Positions 32,844 to 40,636 of a DNA stretch of 64,000 nt are shown here, piece after piece (the first letter of the stretch is position 1; every line of letters starts with the position of its first letter). Made by a program: the position numbers and the translations under genes. The stretch is from Collinsella sp. (lineage in GTDB: Bacteria > Actinomycetota > Coriobacteriia > Coriobacteriales > Coriobacteriaceae), in the NCBI GenBank assembly GCA_019414565.1, contig DXLU01000027.1:1-64000 (forward strand), read 5' to 3'. A model generated the notes under the pieces. The model did not search any database. It saw nothing but the letters and a program-made list of their open reading frames with translations, and had not been told where the DNA came from.

Positions 32844-33761
32844 ATGCGCTGCCTTATCATCCACAACCCGGCATCGGGCCCCAGCTCAGATGAAATCTAC
32901 GCATTCACGCACGCCCTCGCGCAGGGCGGCGACGAGGTCGTGATGCGTTTTATCGGCGATGGCATGGAACCCGAGGACGCCGTGGCAGACGTGCGCGAGT
33001 TTGATCGCGTGGTGATTTCGGGCGGCGACGGCACCGTCTCCAACGTGCTCGACCAGATGCGCGGATGCGGCGTCCCCACGCTCGTCTTCCCCTCCGGCAC
33101 GGCCTGCCTGTTCTTCAACAACATCGGCAATGCCCCTGAGGCGGCGGCGCTTGCCAAGGCTTGCCGCGCCGGTCGCACGGTCAAAGTGGACATGGGCGAG
33201 CTCTTTTGGCTCGACGAGAACGGCAGAGAGAAGCGCCACGGCTTTATCATCATCGCCGGCTCGGGCTTCGACGCCGAGATCATGATGAAGGCCGCTCCCA
33301 CCAAAAACGACATCGGCGAGATCGCCTACTTCCTCTCCGCTCTCGCCACGCCCAACCCCACGGTGGCGCACTTTACCATTGAGCACGACGGCATTGTCGA
33401 GGAGCTCGACGGCATCTGCTGCATGGCGGGCAATACCTCGGTCATTCAAAACGACATCAACCTGTTCCCCGACTGCCGCATGAACGATGGCATGGTCGAT
33501 ATTGCGGTCATCGAACCCGTGCGCACCGTTCAGCTGCTGCCTACTGTGATCACCGCTGCGCTTGACCCCGCCGGTAAGGTACTCGGGCGCCCACAGTTCA
33601 AGATCATCCAGACCAAGGAAGCCAAGATCACCTGCACCCCGTCACTGAGCATGCAGTTCGATGGCGAGATTATCTCCAGCAATTCGGGCGTCTTTGGAGC
33701 CCGCGCGCTTCCGCAATGCCTCGACCTCATCGTCGACGAATTCTCCCCGCTCGGAAAATAG
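32844..33761 (+). CDS. Diacylglycerol kinase family lipid kinase
   Basis: 305-aa member of the DAGK catalytic-domain family (YegS/DgkB-like). The N-terminal MRCLIIHNPASGPSSDEIY and the nucleotide motif VVISGGDGTVSNVLDQM (GGDGT, about residues 56-72) are diagnostic, followed by LVFPSGTACLFFNNIG and a beta-rich C-terminal domain. It phosphorylates a lipid, possibly diacylglycerol, at the membrane face; exact substrate is open. It is followed after nine bases by a very short membrane peptide gene with a strong ribosome binding site. Confidence 0.9.
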   Translation: MRCLIIHNPASGPSSDEIYAFTHALAQGGDEVVMRFIGDGMEPEDAVADVREFDRVVISGGDGTVSNVLDQMRGCGVPTLVFPSGTACLFFNNIGNAPEAAALAKACRAGRTVKVDMGELFWLDENGREKRHGFIIIAGSGFDAEIMMKAAPTKNDIGEIAYFLSALATPNPTVAHFTIEHDGIVEELDGICCMAGNTSVIQNDINLFPDCRMNDGMVDIAVIEPVRTVQLLPTVITAALDPAGKVLGRPQFKIIQTKEAKITCTPSLSMQFDGEIISSNSGVFGARALPQCLDLIVDEFSPLGK

Positions 33762-33770
33762 GAGGACCCT

Positions 33771-33863
33771 ATGAACGACAATCCCCTGATCGGCTTTATT
33801 GTCATCGTCTTGGCCATGCTCGTCGGTTACGCCATCAACGTGATTCACCGCCGAAAGAAGTAA
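33771..33863 (+). CDS. Small single-span membrane peptide
   Basis: A 30-aa open frame that starts at ATG 33771, five bases after AGGAGGA, and ends TAA. Residues 6-25 (LIGFIVIVLAMLVGYAIN region) form a hydrophobic span followed by a basic end HRRKK, predicting an N-out/C-in single-pass peptide. It sits nine bases after the lipid kinase stop and before a terminator, so it is cotranscribed with it. Unrecognised; could modulate the kinase or be an independent small membrane protein. Confidence rests on the ribosome binding site, composition and position. Confidence 0.65.
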   Translation: MNDNPLIGFIVIVLAMLVGYAINVIHRRKK

Positions 33864-33901
33864 ATCCACATTGGTATGATATTCATCCAGTTATCGCCTC
33901 T

Positions 33902-33940
33902 CCCGCTGTTTATGCATTCGTCAAACAGCGGGGGATTTTC
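33902..33940 (+). terminator. Terminator after the lipid kinase unit
   Basis: CCCGCTGTTT (33902-33911) and AAACAGCGGG (33923-33932) form a perfect 10-bp stem followed by GGATTTTC. Confidence 0.8.
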
Positions 33941-34126
33941 ATTTCGGGCATTCCCAGCTACTTTATTCGGCTACAGTAATTACAGGGCGTCTTTATTAAA
34001 GTAAAGTTGCAAACTGAGTACGATTAACCGCTCATCGCATATTTCATCACGCTTATCGAGTAAGTTTCTTTCATAGATGAATATTGTTTCCAGTTCGTTA
34101 CGCTAATGAGGTGTCTTTATTGGCTG

Positions 34127-34150
34127 AAGCCCTCTGGCGACAGAGGGCTT
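34127..34150 (+). promoter_or_regulatory. Leader hairpin of the C69 dipeptidase gene
   Basis: AAGCCCTCT and AGAGGGCTT form a 9-bp stem with loop GGCGAC 19 bases before the ATG. A similar small hairpin (AACCCT/AGGGTT, loop CTCGAC) occurs in the leader region of the wall hydrolase gene at 42093-42110. Confidence 0.4.
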
Positions 34151-34169
34151 TCGCACGCTGGGAGGGAAA

Positions 34170-36113
34170 ATGAGGAAAACTCGCCCCGTCAACGCGCTCA
34201 AGAAGCTTGGCATAGGCCTTGCATTTGGAGCTGCAACCATCATGTCCATGCCGACCTCTGCACTCGCTTGCACGCAGGTCTACATGGGCAAAAACCTTAC
34301 GGCCGACGGCAACACGTACTACGGCCGTTCCGAGGACTATGGCCCGCGCTATCTTAAGCACTTTGGCATTGAGCCCTCTCACGGCCCGGGACATACGTAC
34401 AGCTCGGACGAGTCTTCGTTCATGTACACCTCGACCAAGACCACGTATCGCTACACCTATGTACGCGACCATCCCTCGCAGTGGGATGAACGCTGGGATG
34501 CCTACTCTGAAGCAGGCATCAACGAGAAGGGCGTATCCTGCTCCGCCACGCTAAGCACCAGTATGAATGCAGATGCCGAGACAGCAGACCCCCTGACTAA
34601 AACCGGCATCGGCGAGTACAACTACGCCAGCGTCATCCTGGGCGAGAGCGCCACGGCCCGCGAGGGCGTCGAGCTCCTCGGCAGCCTGATTGACGAGCAG
34701 GGCGTCTGCTCCAACGACCAGATCATCATCGCCGACAACAACGAGACCTGGCTATTTGCCGCGCTTTCCGGTCACCAGTGGATCGGTATGAAGCTCGCCG
34801 ACGACGTCGCCTCGATCAACCCCAACATCGGCAACCTCAACTACGATGTCGACCTCAACGACCCCGAGAACTGCCTGCACTCCGAGGGCATCGAGTCCAT
34901 GCCTAAGGAGAAGGGCTTTGCCGAGTACACCGACGGCAAGTTCGACGTCGCCGCAACCTATGGCGAGACCATTCAGAATTCCGGTATGCACCAGTGGACC
35001 CGCTACGTCCAGGGCCGTAACTACTTTGGCAACGAGCTCCAGGAGGGCACCGACTACGAGATCGTCAAGGACGAGCGCGAAGAGGCTCGCGCCACGACCG
35101 GCGCCTTGGTCCACGAGATGCAGCCGCTGTTCTTCCAGCCTGGAAAGAAAGACTGGACTACCTTTGAGATGATTCGCTCTCTCGGTAACCGTGGCGAGAA
35201 TACCCCGGGCCTTAACGCCAACACTGACGGTGCCTATGCCATCGGCACCGAGCGCAACACCGAGATTCACGTCTTCCAGGTTCGCAACGGTCTTGATCCC
35301 CAGGTTGCAACAATCCAGTGGGAAATGCTCTCCCGCGCCGCGTACTCCGTCGCCATCCCCTTCTACTCCGCGCTGATTACCGAGGTTAGCCCGTATTTCA
35401 GCGACCAGACCGTCTCCTTCGACCACTGCAAAGAGACGGACATCGTGAACAACGAGGAGCCCGAGAACTCCATCAACTACGTCCTCATGGACATCAGCTC
35501 CCTCTGCTTTGAGAATCCCGATACCCTTGGTATCAGCGTCCGCTCCTACCTCGATGCACTCCAGAACGAGCTCATCGAACAGAACAAGGAAGTCGACGCC
35601 GCCATGCTGGCCGAGACGACCACCGAGGGCCGCACCGCTCTGGCCAACAAGGCCGGCAAGGCTGCCACCGAGAACACCTACGTCAAGTGCAAGGCCCTGC
35701 TCCAGGAGATGCGCGCCTATCAGAAGGCCGGAAACTTTGACGAGCCCTTCACCCCGAGCGACCTGAACACCGAGACCAACGGCCTCAAGGTGTCCATCAC
35801 TTACGCCAAGGATGCTCTTGCCACCGATCCGGTCACCCCGGATCAGCCCGGCACCCCCGAGCAGCCCGGCACCCCCGAGCAGCCCGGCACCCCCGAGCAG
35901 CCCGCTAAGCCCGAGCAGCCCACCACCAAGCCTGAGAAGCCTGGCAAGTCGGACACCACAACCACAGTAACCGCCAACAAAACGAACACCAAGGGCGGCC
36001 TGCCCACCACCGGTGATCGTTTTGATGGCCGCATGGTGGCTGCATTCGCCATCGCTGGCGTTGCCGTCATCTCCGCCGGTGGTTACTTCCTCTACCGTCG
36101 CAACAAGGAGTAA
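34170..36113 (+). CDS. C69 family surface dipeptidase with LPXTG-type anchor
   Basis: 647-aa cell-wall-anchored peptidase. A signal peptide (about residues 1-31, basic start then hydrophobic core ending SALA) is followed directly by the nucleophile Cys in ACTQVYMGKNLTADG, so removal of the signal exposes the N-terminal Cys, as in C69 Ntn-hydrolases. YYGRSEDYGPRYLKH is the family's conserved segment. After the catalytic region come PEQPGT repeats (about residues 557-590) and the sorting signal LPTTGD, a hydrophobic span and RRNKE tail. It likely cleaves dipeptides outside the cell for amino acid nutrition. A hairpin terminator follows. Confidence 0.92.
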   Translation: MRKTRPVNALKKLGIGLAFGAATIMSMPTSALACTQVYMGKNLTADGNTYYGRSEDYGPRYLKHFGIEPSHGPGHTYSSDESSFMYTSTKTTYRYTYVRDHPSQWDERWDAYSEAGINEKGVSCSATLSTSMNADAETADPLTKTGIGEYNYASVILGESATAREGVELLGSLIDEQGVCSNDQIIIADNNETWLFAALSGHQWIGMKLADDVASINPNIGNLNYDVDLNDPENCLHSEGIESMPKEKGFAEYTDGKFDVAATYGETIQNSGMHQWTRYVQGRNYFGNELQEGTDYEIVKDEREEARATTGALVHEMQPLFFQPGKKDWTTFEMIRSLGNRGENTPGLNANTDGAYAIGTERNTEIHVFQVRNGLDPQVATIQWEMLSRAAYSVAIPFYSALITEVSPYFSDQTVSFDHCKETDIVNNEEPENSINYVLMDISSLCFENPDTLGISVRSYLDALQNELIEQNKEVDAAMLAETTTEGRTALANKAGKAATENTYVKCKALLQEMRAYQKAGNFDEPFTPSDLNTETNGLKVSITYAKDALATDPVTPDQPGTPEQPGTPEQPGTPEQPAKPEQPTTKPEKPGKSDTTTTVTANKTNTKGGLPTTGDRFDGRMVAAFAIAGVAVISAGGYFLYRRNKE

Positions 36114-36176
36114 CGTCCTAGCTGAGCGGGCAAGGCAGCAATGGCAGCCTCGCCCGCTTAGCCCGCTCTTTTGACC

Positions 36177-36206
36177 GGCGGGAAACCCGCCTGAAATCTT
36201 TTTAAA
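36177..36206 (+). terminator. Terminator after the C69 dipeptidase
   Basis: GGCGGG/CCCGCC with an AAA loop (36177-36191) is followed by TGAAATCTTTTT. Another stem AGCGGGC/GCCCGCT spans about 36125-36160. Confidence 0.65.
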
Positions 36207-36236
36207 AAAGATTTCCCCGCACACACTTCGCTGTGC

Positions 36237-36242
36237 TATAGT
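36237..36242 (+). promoter_or_regulatory. Candidate -10 of the tryptophan leader transcript
   Basis: TATAGT at 36237-36242 lies 59 bp upstream of the leader peptide start. No convincing -35 was found; assignment rests on position between the upstream terminator and the leader peptide. Confidence 0.35.
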
Positions 36243-36300
36243 GCAGCGCAACAGCAACTAGGTGCGACCGCGCCACGGCATCACGAAAGGAGCCACCAAC

Positions 36301-36369
36301 ATGAAGAACACGATGAACTCTCTCAACAACTGGTGGTGGCGTGATGCGAATACGATCGGTCGACAGTGA
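36301..36369 (+). CDS. Tryptophan leader peptide (Trp-Trp-Trp)
   Basis: A 22-aa open frame with AAAGGAG nine bases before its ATG. Residues 11-13 are three consecutive Trp codons (NNWWWRD), a strongly non-random feature of attenuator leader peptides. It ends in TGA at 36369, just before an RNA segment that can fold in alternative ways and ends in a terminator at 36408-36436. Ribosome stalling at the Trp codons when charged tRNA-Trp is scarce should favour the antiterminator and allow expression of the downstream ECF transporter genes. Confidence 0.85.
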   Translation: MKNTMNSLNNWWWRDANTIGRQ

Positions 36370-36436
36370 GTCCCTCACGCCTGTTTTTTAGCTCTAGGTG
36401 ATTGGAAGGCCTCCGGTTTCGACCGGGGGCCTTTTT
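36334..36436 (+). promoter_or_regulatory. Tryptophan attenuator ahead of ECF transporter genes
   Basis: Segment 1 (GGCGTGA directly after the Trp codons) can pair with segment 2 (TCACGCC, 36375-36381). Segment 2 can instead pair with AGGTGA (36396-36401), which lies against the terminator's 5' arm. The terminator has arms GGCCTCCGGT (36408-36417) and ACCGGGGGCC (36422-36431), one T-G pair, then TTTTT. This is the standard ribosome-mediated attenuation layout, here in front of a transporter rather than trp biosynthesis. Confidence 0.75.
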
Positions 36437-36513
36437 CTATCTCGAGCCCGATCGCATTCGCATCACGCGCCTCCGCTTTTCTCTTGCACTCCCATTCCGA
36501 AAGGATTTTCACC

Positions 36514-37083
36514 ATGTCTCAGAACACCGCCGCCCAGCCCCGCACCGTCCAGACCGCCGACCGCGGCAAACTCGATGTCCGCGCCCTCGTCCTGCTCGCC
36601 ATCCTGCTCGCCGCCGGCTTCATCCTCAACTTCACCGTCGGCAAGGCAATCTCGGGCATCTCGGGCGGCATGATCAGCCCCGAGTTCATCATCTCGGCCT
36701 TCTGCCTCACCATCCTGGTCGTTCGCCCCAACATCGGCCAGGCGCTCGTCATTGGCCTCATCTCGGCTGCCGTGATCCAGATCACCACCACTTCGCCGTT
36801 CGTCGATTTTGCCGCCGAGGGCATCGCCGCCATGCTCATGGCCGGCATCGTCAACGCCGCCGGCAAGAACGGTCAGGTCAAGCCTGCCGTCGCCATCGTC
36901 GCTACCTTCGTGACCACCTTTGTCTCCGGCGTCATCTTCATGGTTATCAAGATGGCCATGCTTGGCGTGGTCGGCGAGCTCGCCGCCGCTATGCTGCCCG
37001 TCGTCGCCATGACCGCCGTCTTTAACGCCATTCTGGTCGGCGCCCTCTATCTGCCCATTCAGAAGGCCCTGAAGCTCAACTAA
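36514..37083 (+). CDS. trpP: ECF transporter substrate-binding component, probably tryptophan (TrpP-like)
   Basis: 189-aa integral membrane protein with about five to six hydrophobic spans (from LVLLAILLAAGFILNF to AMTAVFNAILVGALYL), the size and shape of ECF S-components. Sequence is of the TrpP type, and the Trp-Trp-Trp leader peptide and attenuator directly upstream point to tryptophan as substrate. It is followed by a double ATPase and a T-component, completing a dedicated ECF module. AAAGGA lies eight bases upstream of the ATG at 36514; an in-frame start at 36484 is less likely. Substrate assignment is inferred from regulation plus family. Confidence 0.8.
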   Translation: MSQNTAAQPRTVQTADRGKLDVRALVLLAILLAAGFILNFTVGKAISGISGGMISPEFIISAFCLTILVVRPNIGQALVIGLISAAVIQITTTSPFVDFAAEGIAAMLMAGIVNAAGKNGQVKPAVAIVATFVTTFVSGVIFMVIKMAMLGVVGELAAAMLPVVAMTAVFNAILVGALYLPIQKALKLN

Positions 37084-37128
37084 CCCACAGTGTCCCATCG
37101 GTAAAGACTGTCCCAAACAACTAGCTCT

Positions 37129-37171
37129 TGGGGACGTTCTTTAACGACTAGTCATGTAAGAACGTCCCCAA
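37129..37171. repeat. Perfect 14-bp inverted repeat inside the ECF operon
   Basis: TTGGGGACGTTCTT (37129-37142) and its complement (37158-37171) with a 15-base loop, between the S-component and ATPase genes. GTCCCA also occurs twice just upstream (37092, 37110). Another GGGGAC-type hairpin; may lower read-through or stabilise the upstream message. Confidence 0.65.
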
Positions 37172-37189
37172 CGACTATGAAAGGTATTC

Positions 37190-38941
37190 ATGGAAACGAT
37201 CATCAGCGTCGATGACGTCTCGTTCTCATATGGCAGCGCACCCGAGCCCGCGCTCGCCCACGTGTCGTTTAATGTGCATCAGGGCGATTTCATCGGCATT
37301 ATCGGTCCTTCGGGCGCCGGCAAGTCCACACTTGCCGCCTGCCTCTCGGGCGCCGTGCCTCACCACTACACCGGCACCTTTTTTGGCTCCGTCACCGTGG
37401 ACGGCCACGACACCTGCGAGGTCTCGCTCACCGATGTATCGCAGATCGTCGGCAGCGTGCTGCAGGATATCGACACGCAAATGGTCGCCTCGGTCGTCGA
37501 GGACGAGATGCTCTTTGGCCTCGAGAACTTTGGCGTCCCCCATGACCAGATCGAGCAGCGCGTGAGCGAAACGCTCGAGACCGTCGGCATCAGCGACCTG
37601 CGCGACCGCGAGATTGCCACCCTCTCGGGCGGACAGAAGCAAAAGGTAGCCATCGCCGCCATTCTCGCTATGCGTCCGCGCGTCTTGGTTCTCGACGAGC
37701 CCACCGCGGCACTCGACCCTGCCAGCTCCACGCTGGTCTTCGAGACGCTGCGTGAGGCAAACCGCGCACTTGGAATCACCATCGTCGTCGTTGAGCAAAA
37801 GGTCGCCCTGCTCTCGGAGTACTGCAACCGCGTGCTCGTGCTCAACCATGGCGAAATCGCGCTGCAGGGCGAACCACACGAGGTCTTCGCGCATACCGAC
37901 GAGCTCCGTGCCATCGGCGTCGACTGCCCTCGCGTCACGCGTATCTTCAATAGCCTCGAGGCCGATGGCCTGGTAAGCGGTACCCCTTGCTTGGATGTCG
38001 ATGAGGCCGAGCGCCTGATTTCGGGCATTGTCGACCCCGCACACGCGGCCAGCGAAGCCCAGGCGCCCGCCGGCTCCCCGCATGCACCGTCGTTGCGCCC
38101 GCACGCCAAGGACGCCGAGCCCGTGCTCACCTTCGATCACGTTGAGTTTGCCTATCCCAATGGCGGCGCCGCCGTACACGACCTCAACCTGACCCTCTAT
38201 CCCGGCGAGCTCGTGGGCATCGTCGGCCAGAACGGTGCCGGCAAGACCACGCTCACCAAGCTGCTCACAGGCCTGCTTAAGCCCGCCTCGGGCAGCGTGC
38301 GCGTTACGGGGCTGGACACCGCAGCCGTTCCCACGAGCCGCATCGCCCGCGAAGTCGCAACCCTCTTCCAAAACCCCGACCGCCAGATCTGCAAGGATAC
38401 CGTACTCGACGAGGTCGCTTTTGGCCTGGAGCTTGCCGGCATCGACCGTGCCGAGGCTCTGCGTCGTGCTCAACTTGTTATCGACCGCTTTGGCCTGCCT
38501 GCCGATGAGGCACCTTTCTCGCTTTCGCGCGGCCAGCGACAAATGGTGGCGCTTGCCTCCGTCGTAGTGGTTGAGCCCAAGATCGTCGTGCTCGACGAGC
38601 CCACGAGCGGCCTTGATTACCGCGAGTGCATGACCGTCATGGAAACAGTGCGCACCATGGCCGAGCGCGGTTGCGCCGTGATTATGGTCTGCCACGATAT
38701 GGAAGTCGTCTCGGATTTTGCCGAGCGTATCGTAGTAATGGCCGACGGTCGCATCCTCGGCCGCGGCCGCACGCACGAGCTATTCTCGAACATCGATCTC
38801 ATGCGGCGTGCCTACGTGGAGCCTCCCCAGGTTATTGAACTCTCGCGCCGTCTGGCATCTTCCGTCTCGCCCGCTTTTGCGCAGGTGAGCGAGGTCACCG
38901 ATGTCGTTCGAATTACCAAGGAGATGGTCCGCCGTGGTTAA
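37190..38941 (+). CDS. ECF transporter double ATPase (EcfA-EcfA fusion)
   Basis: 583-aa protein made of two ABC ATPase domains. Domain 1 (about 1-235) has Walker A GPSGAGKST, signature LSGGQKQ and Walker B LVLDEPTAALD. Domain 2 (about 310-565) has Walker A GQNGAGKTT, a degenerate signature LSRGQRQ and Walker B VVLDEPTSGLD. It powers the ECF transporter together with the S- and T-components on either side. In most ECF systems the two ATPases are separate proteins; here one gene covers both. GAAAGGT lies before the ATG. The 3' end overlaps the T-component start by eight bases. Confidence 0.92.
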   Translation: METIISVDDVSFSYGSAPEPALAHVSFNVHQGDFIGIIGPSGAGKSTLAACLSGAVPHHYTGTFFGSVTVDGHDTCEVSLTDVSQIVGSVLQDIDTQMVASVVEDEMLFGLENFGVPHDQIEQRVSETLETVGISDLRDREIATLSGGQKQKVAIAAILAMRPRVLVLDEPTAALDPASSTLVFETLREANRALGITIVVVEQKVALLSEYCNRVLVLNHGEIALQGEPHEVFAHTDELRAIGVDCPRVTRIFNSLEADGLVSGTPCLDVDEAERLISGIVDPAHAASEAQAPAGSPHAPSLRPHAKDAEPVLTFDHVEFAYPNGGAAVHDLNLTLYPGELVGIVGQNGAGKTTLTKLLTGLLKPASGSVRVTGLDTAAVPTSRIAREVATLFQNPDRQICKDTVLDEVAFGLELAGIDRAEALRRAQLVIDRFGLPADEAPFSLSRGQRQMVALASVVVVEPKIVVLDEPTSGLDYRECMTVMETVRTMAERGCAVIMVCHDMEVVSDFAERIVVMADGRILGRGRTHELFSNIDLMRRAYVEPPQVIELSRRLASSVSPAFAQVSEVTDVVRITKEMVRRG

Positions 38942-39680
38942 CGTCATCGACTACATGCCGGGCGATACGCTACTGCATCGCCTGAACCCCGTCGTCAAAC
39001 TGGGCCTCGCCGCCGCCATCATCGTCGGCATCTTCTTGTCCGACACCTACGTGGCGCTGCTGGGCTTTTTGGCACTCACCCTTGCGCTGGGTGCCTATGC
39101 CGGTGTCGTCGACCGTCTGTTCTCGCTGCTCAAGTTGCTGATTCCGCTCGCGCTTATCATGCTGGTGCTCCAGCTGACCTTTATGCGCGATGGCAACGTT
39201 GTGTGGGGCTTTATCACCGACACGGGCCTCATCACAGGATCGAAGGCCTGTCTGCGCCTGCTGGGTGTGGCGTTACCGCTCATCCTCATGCTCATAGTGA
39301 CCAAGCTCAACGACCTTGCCAACGCCTGCGTCGAGGTGCTGCACGTGCCGTATCGCTATGCCTTCACCTTTACCACGGCGCTACGCTTTGTGCCGGTGTT
39401 TGGTCAGGAGATGAACGCCATCATGGAAGCGCAGACCGCACGCGGCGTCGAGTACGACACCAAGAACCCCATCAAGAAGCTTAAGCTCATGCTGCCACTG
39501 TGCGTGCCACTGCTCATCTCGAGCGTGGGCAAGACCGATGCCACAGCCTTGGCGGCAGAACAGCGCGGCTTCTATCTGCGTACACGCGCCAGCTCGTACA
39601 AGCGCTACTCCATCAAAGGCCTGGACATCGCCGTGCTCATCGTCAGCATCGCCCTCATCGCCATCGGCTTCCTGTTCTAG
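38934..39680 (+). CDS. ecfT: ECF transporter T-component (EcfT)
   Basis: 248-aa membrane protein with about five hydrophobic spans and the EcfT Ala-Arg-Gly coupling motif ARGVEYDT near residue 170 (MEAQTARGVEYDTKNP), followed by a second AEQRGFYLRT segment near 207. The N-terminus DTLLHRLNPVVKLGLAAAI is typical. The GTG start at 38934 overlaps the ATPase stop and has AAGGAG nine bases upstream, so the two are translationally coupled. A terminator follows at 39709-39747. Confidence 0.92.
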   Translation: MVNVIDYMPGDTLLHRLNPVVKLGLAAAIIVGIFLSDTYVALLGFLALTLALGAYAGVVDRLFSLLKLLIPLALIMLVLQLTFMRDGNVVWGFITDTGLITGSKACLRLLGVALPLILMLIVTKLNDLANACVEVLHVPYRYAFTFTTALRFVPVFGQEMNAIMEAQTARGVEYDTKNPIKKLKLMLPLCVPLLISSVGKTDATALAAEQRGFYLRTRASSYKRYSIKGLDIAVLIVSIALIAIGFLF

Positions 39681-39708
39681 TTCGCCACCGGCAGCAACCG
39701 CCCAACGC

Positions 39709-39747
39709 AAAAGGCCTCGGCTCGCACCAAACGAGCCGAGGCCTTTA
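39709..39747 (+). terminator. Terminator after ecfT
   Basis: AAAGGCCTCGGCTCG pairs with CGAGCCGAGGCCTTT, ending in TTTA; a strong 15-bp stem between convergent genes. Confidence 0.8.
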
Positions 39748-39778
39748 CTGTTTCATCAGATAAAACCTACCAAAATTA

Positions 39779-39799
39779 ACCTGTCCCTTTTTGACAGGT
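39779..39799. repeat. Small ACCTGTC/GACAGGT hairpin
   Basis: A 7-bp perfect stem with a T-rich loop. Read on the minus strand it gives GGGACAGGTTAATTTTGG, resembling the head of the REP-like hairpins at 53065 and 54280. It sits just after the aspartate racemase stop. Confidence 0.45.
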
Positions 39800-39805
39800 C
39801 GGAAG

Positions 39806-40552
39806 CTAGAGGCGGTAGGGGGCGCCGCTGCGGATGATGGATTCGCGCACCAGGACATCCATGGCATCGAGGGTGATCTCGGGCATCTCTCGATACTTCT
39901 GCAGCACCGATAGCTCGGTGCAGGCCAGAATGACACGGTCGCAGCCGCTACGGGCGAACTCCCACATCACGCGGTCGAACTTATCCATATCGGGCTCACG
40001 TCCGGCTTTCACATCATCGTAGATAAGCGACATCACATCGTTCTGACGTTTCTCGCTGGGATAGACGACCTCAACACCCGCAGCCTCGCATTCGCGGCCG
40101 TAGACGCCCGCGCCCACGGTTCCGTCGGTGCCCATAATGCCAATCTTGTGCACCGGCTCGGCCGGCATACTCAGGTTGGGGTCGAACTCGCACTCCCCCA
40201 TCACCGCACCCGCAAGGGCATAGCGCACCGACTCACGCGGCATGTGGATAATCGGCACCTTCGTAAACGACTGGATCTGGTCGTAGAAGTAGTGCGACGT
40301 GTTGCAGGGAATGGCAATGTGCGCACAGCCCAGCGACTCGAGTGCCTGGGCACACTCTTTCATGGTCGCCAGCAGCTTGGCATGCTCGCCGGTCTTAATG
40401 GCAAGCGTGCGGTCGGGCATGGTCGACTTGGAGAGCACCACCATGTCGATATGTTCCTGATCGCAGGCAGCAGCCGTATGGCGCACCACCTGGTCGTAGT
40501 AATACGACGTGGCCTCGGCGCCCATGCCGCCGATAACTCCCAGCTTTTCCAT
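39806..40552 (-). CDS. Aspartate/glutamate racemase family protein
   Basis: 248-aa PLP-independent amino acid racemase with the two-cysteine active site: IAIPCNTSHYFYDQ (about residue 84) and VILACTELSVLQ (about 195). The N-terminus LGVIGGMGAEATSYYYDQVV is typical of aspartate racemases. It lies 84 bp downstream of an ATP-grasp ligase resembling D-aspartate ligase on the same strand, which mirrors the racemase-ligase pair described for Enterococcus faecium peptidoglycan cross-bridge synthesis. So L-aspartate to D-aspartate is the likely reaction. AAGGAGG lies before the ATG at 40552; upstream in-frame codons are not needed. Confidence 0.88.
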   Translation of the reverse strand: MEKLGVIGGMGAEATSYYYDQVVRHTAAACDQEHIDMVVLSKSTMPDRTLAIKTGEHAKLLATMKECAQALESLGCAHIAIPCNTSHYFYDQIQSFTKVPIIHMPRESVRYALAGAVMGECEFDPNLSMPAEPVHKIGIMGTDGTVGAGVYGRECEAAGVEVVYPSEKRQNDVMSLIYDDVKAGREPDMDKFDRVMWEFARSGCDRVILACTELSVLQKYREMPEITLDAMDVLVRESIIRSGAPYRL

Positions 40553-40636
40553 CGCCGCCTCCTTGGTGACGCTTGCGCAATTGCGCGTATCATACCCGCG
40601 CCCGCCCGATGTAAACCGGACGGGCGCCGCACTCAT

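Larger units (their letters stand above)
33864..34169. other. 306-bp intergenic region before the C69 dipeptidase
   Basis: No gene seen. Holds the terminator at 33902-33940, an AT-rich stretch likely to hold the promoter (33980-34110), and a 9-bp leader hairpin AAGCCCTCT/AGAGGGCTT at 34127-34150, just before the ribosome binding site GGGAGGG. Confidence 0.6.

Noticed and set aside
35840..35910. Short tandem repeat resembling a CRISPR or VNTR
   Set aside because: It encodes PEQPGT repeats in the wall spacer of the C69 dipeptidase, in frame; no spacers.
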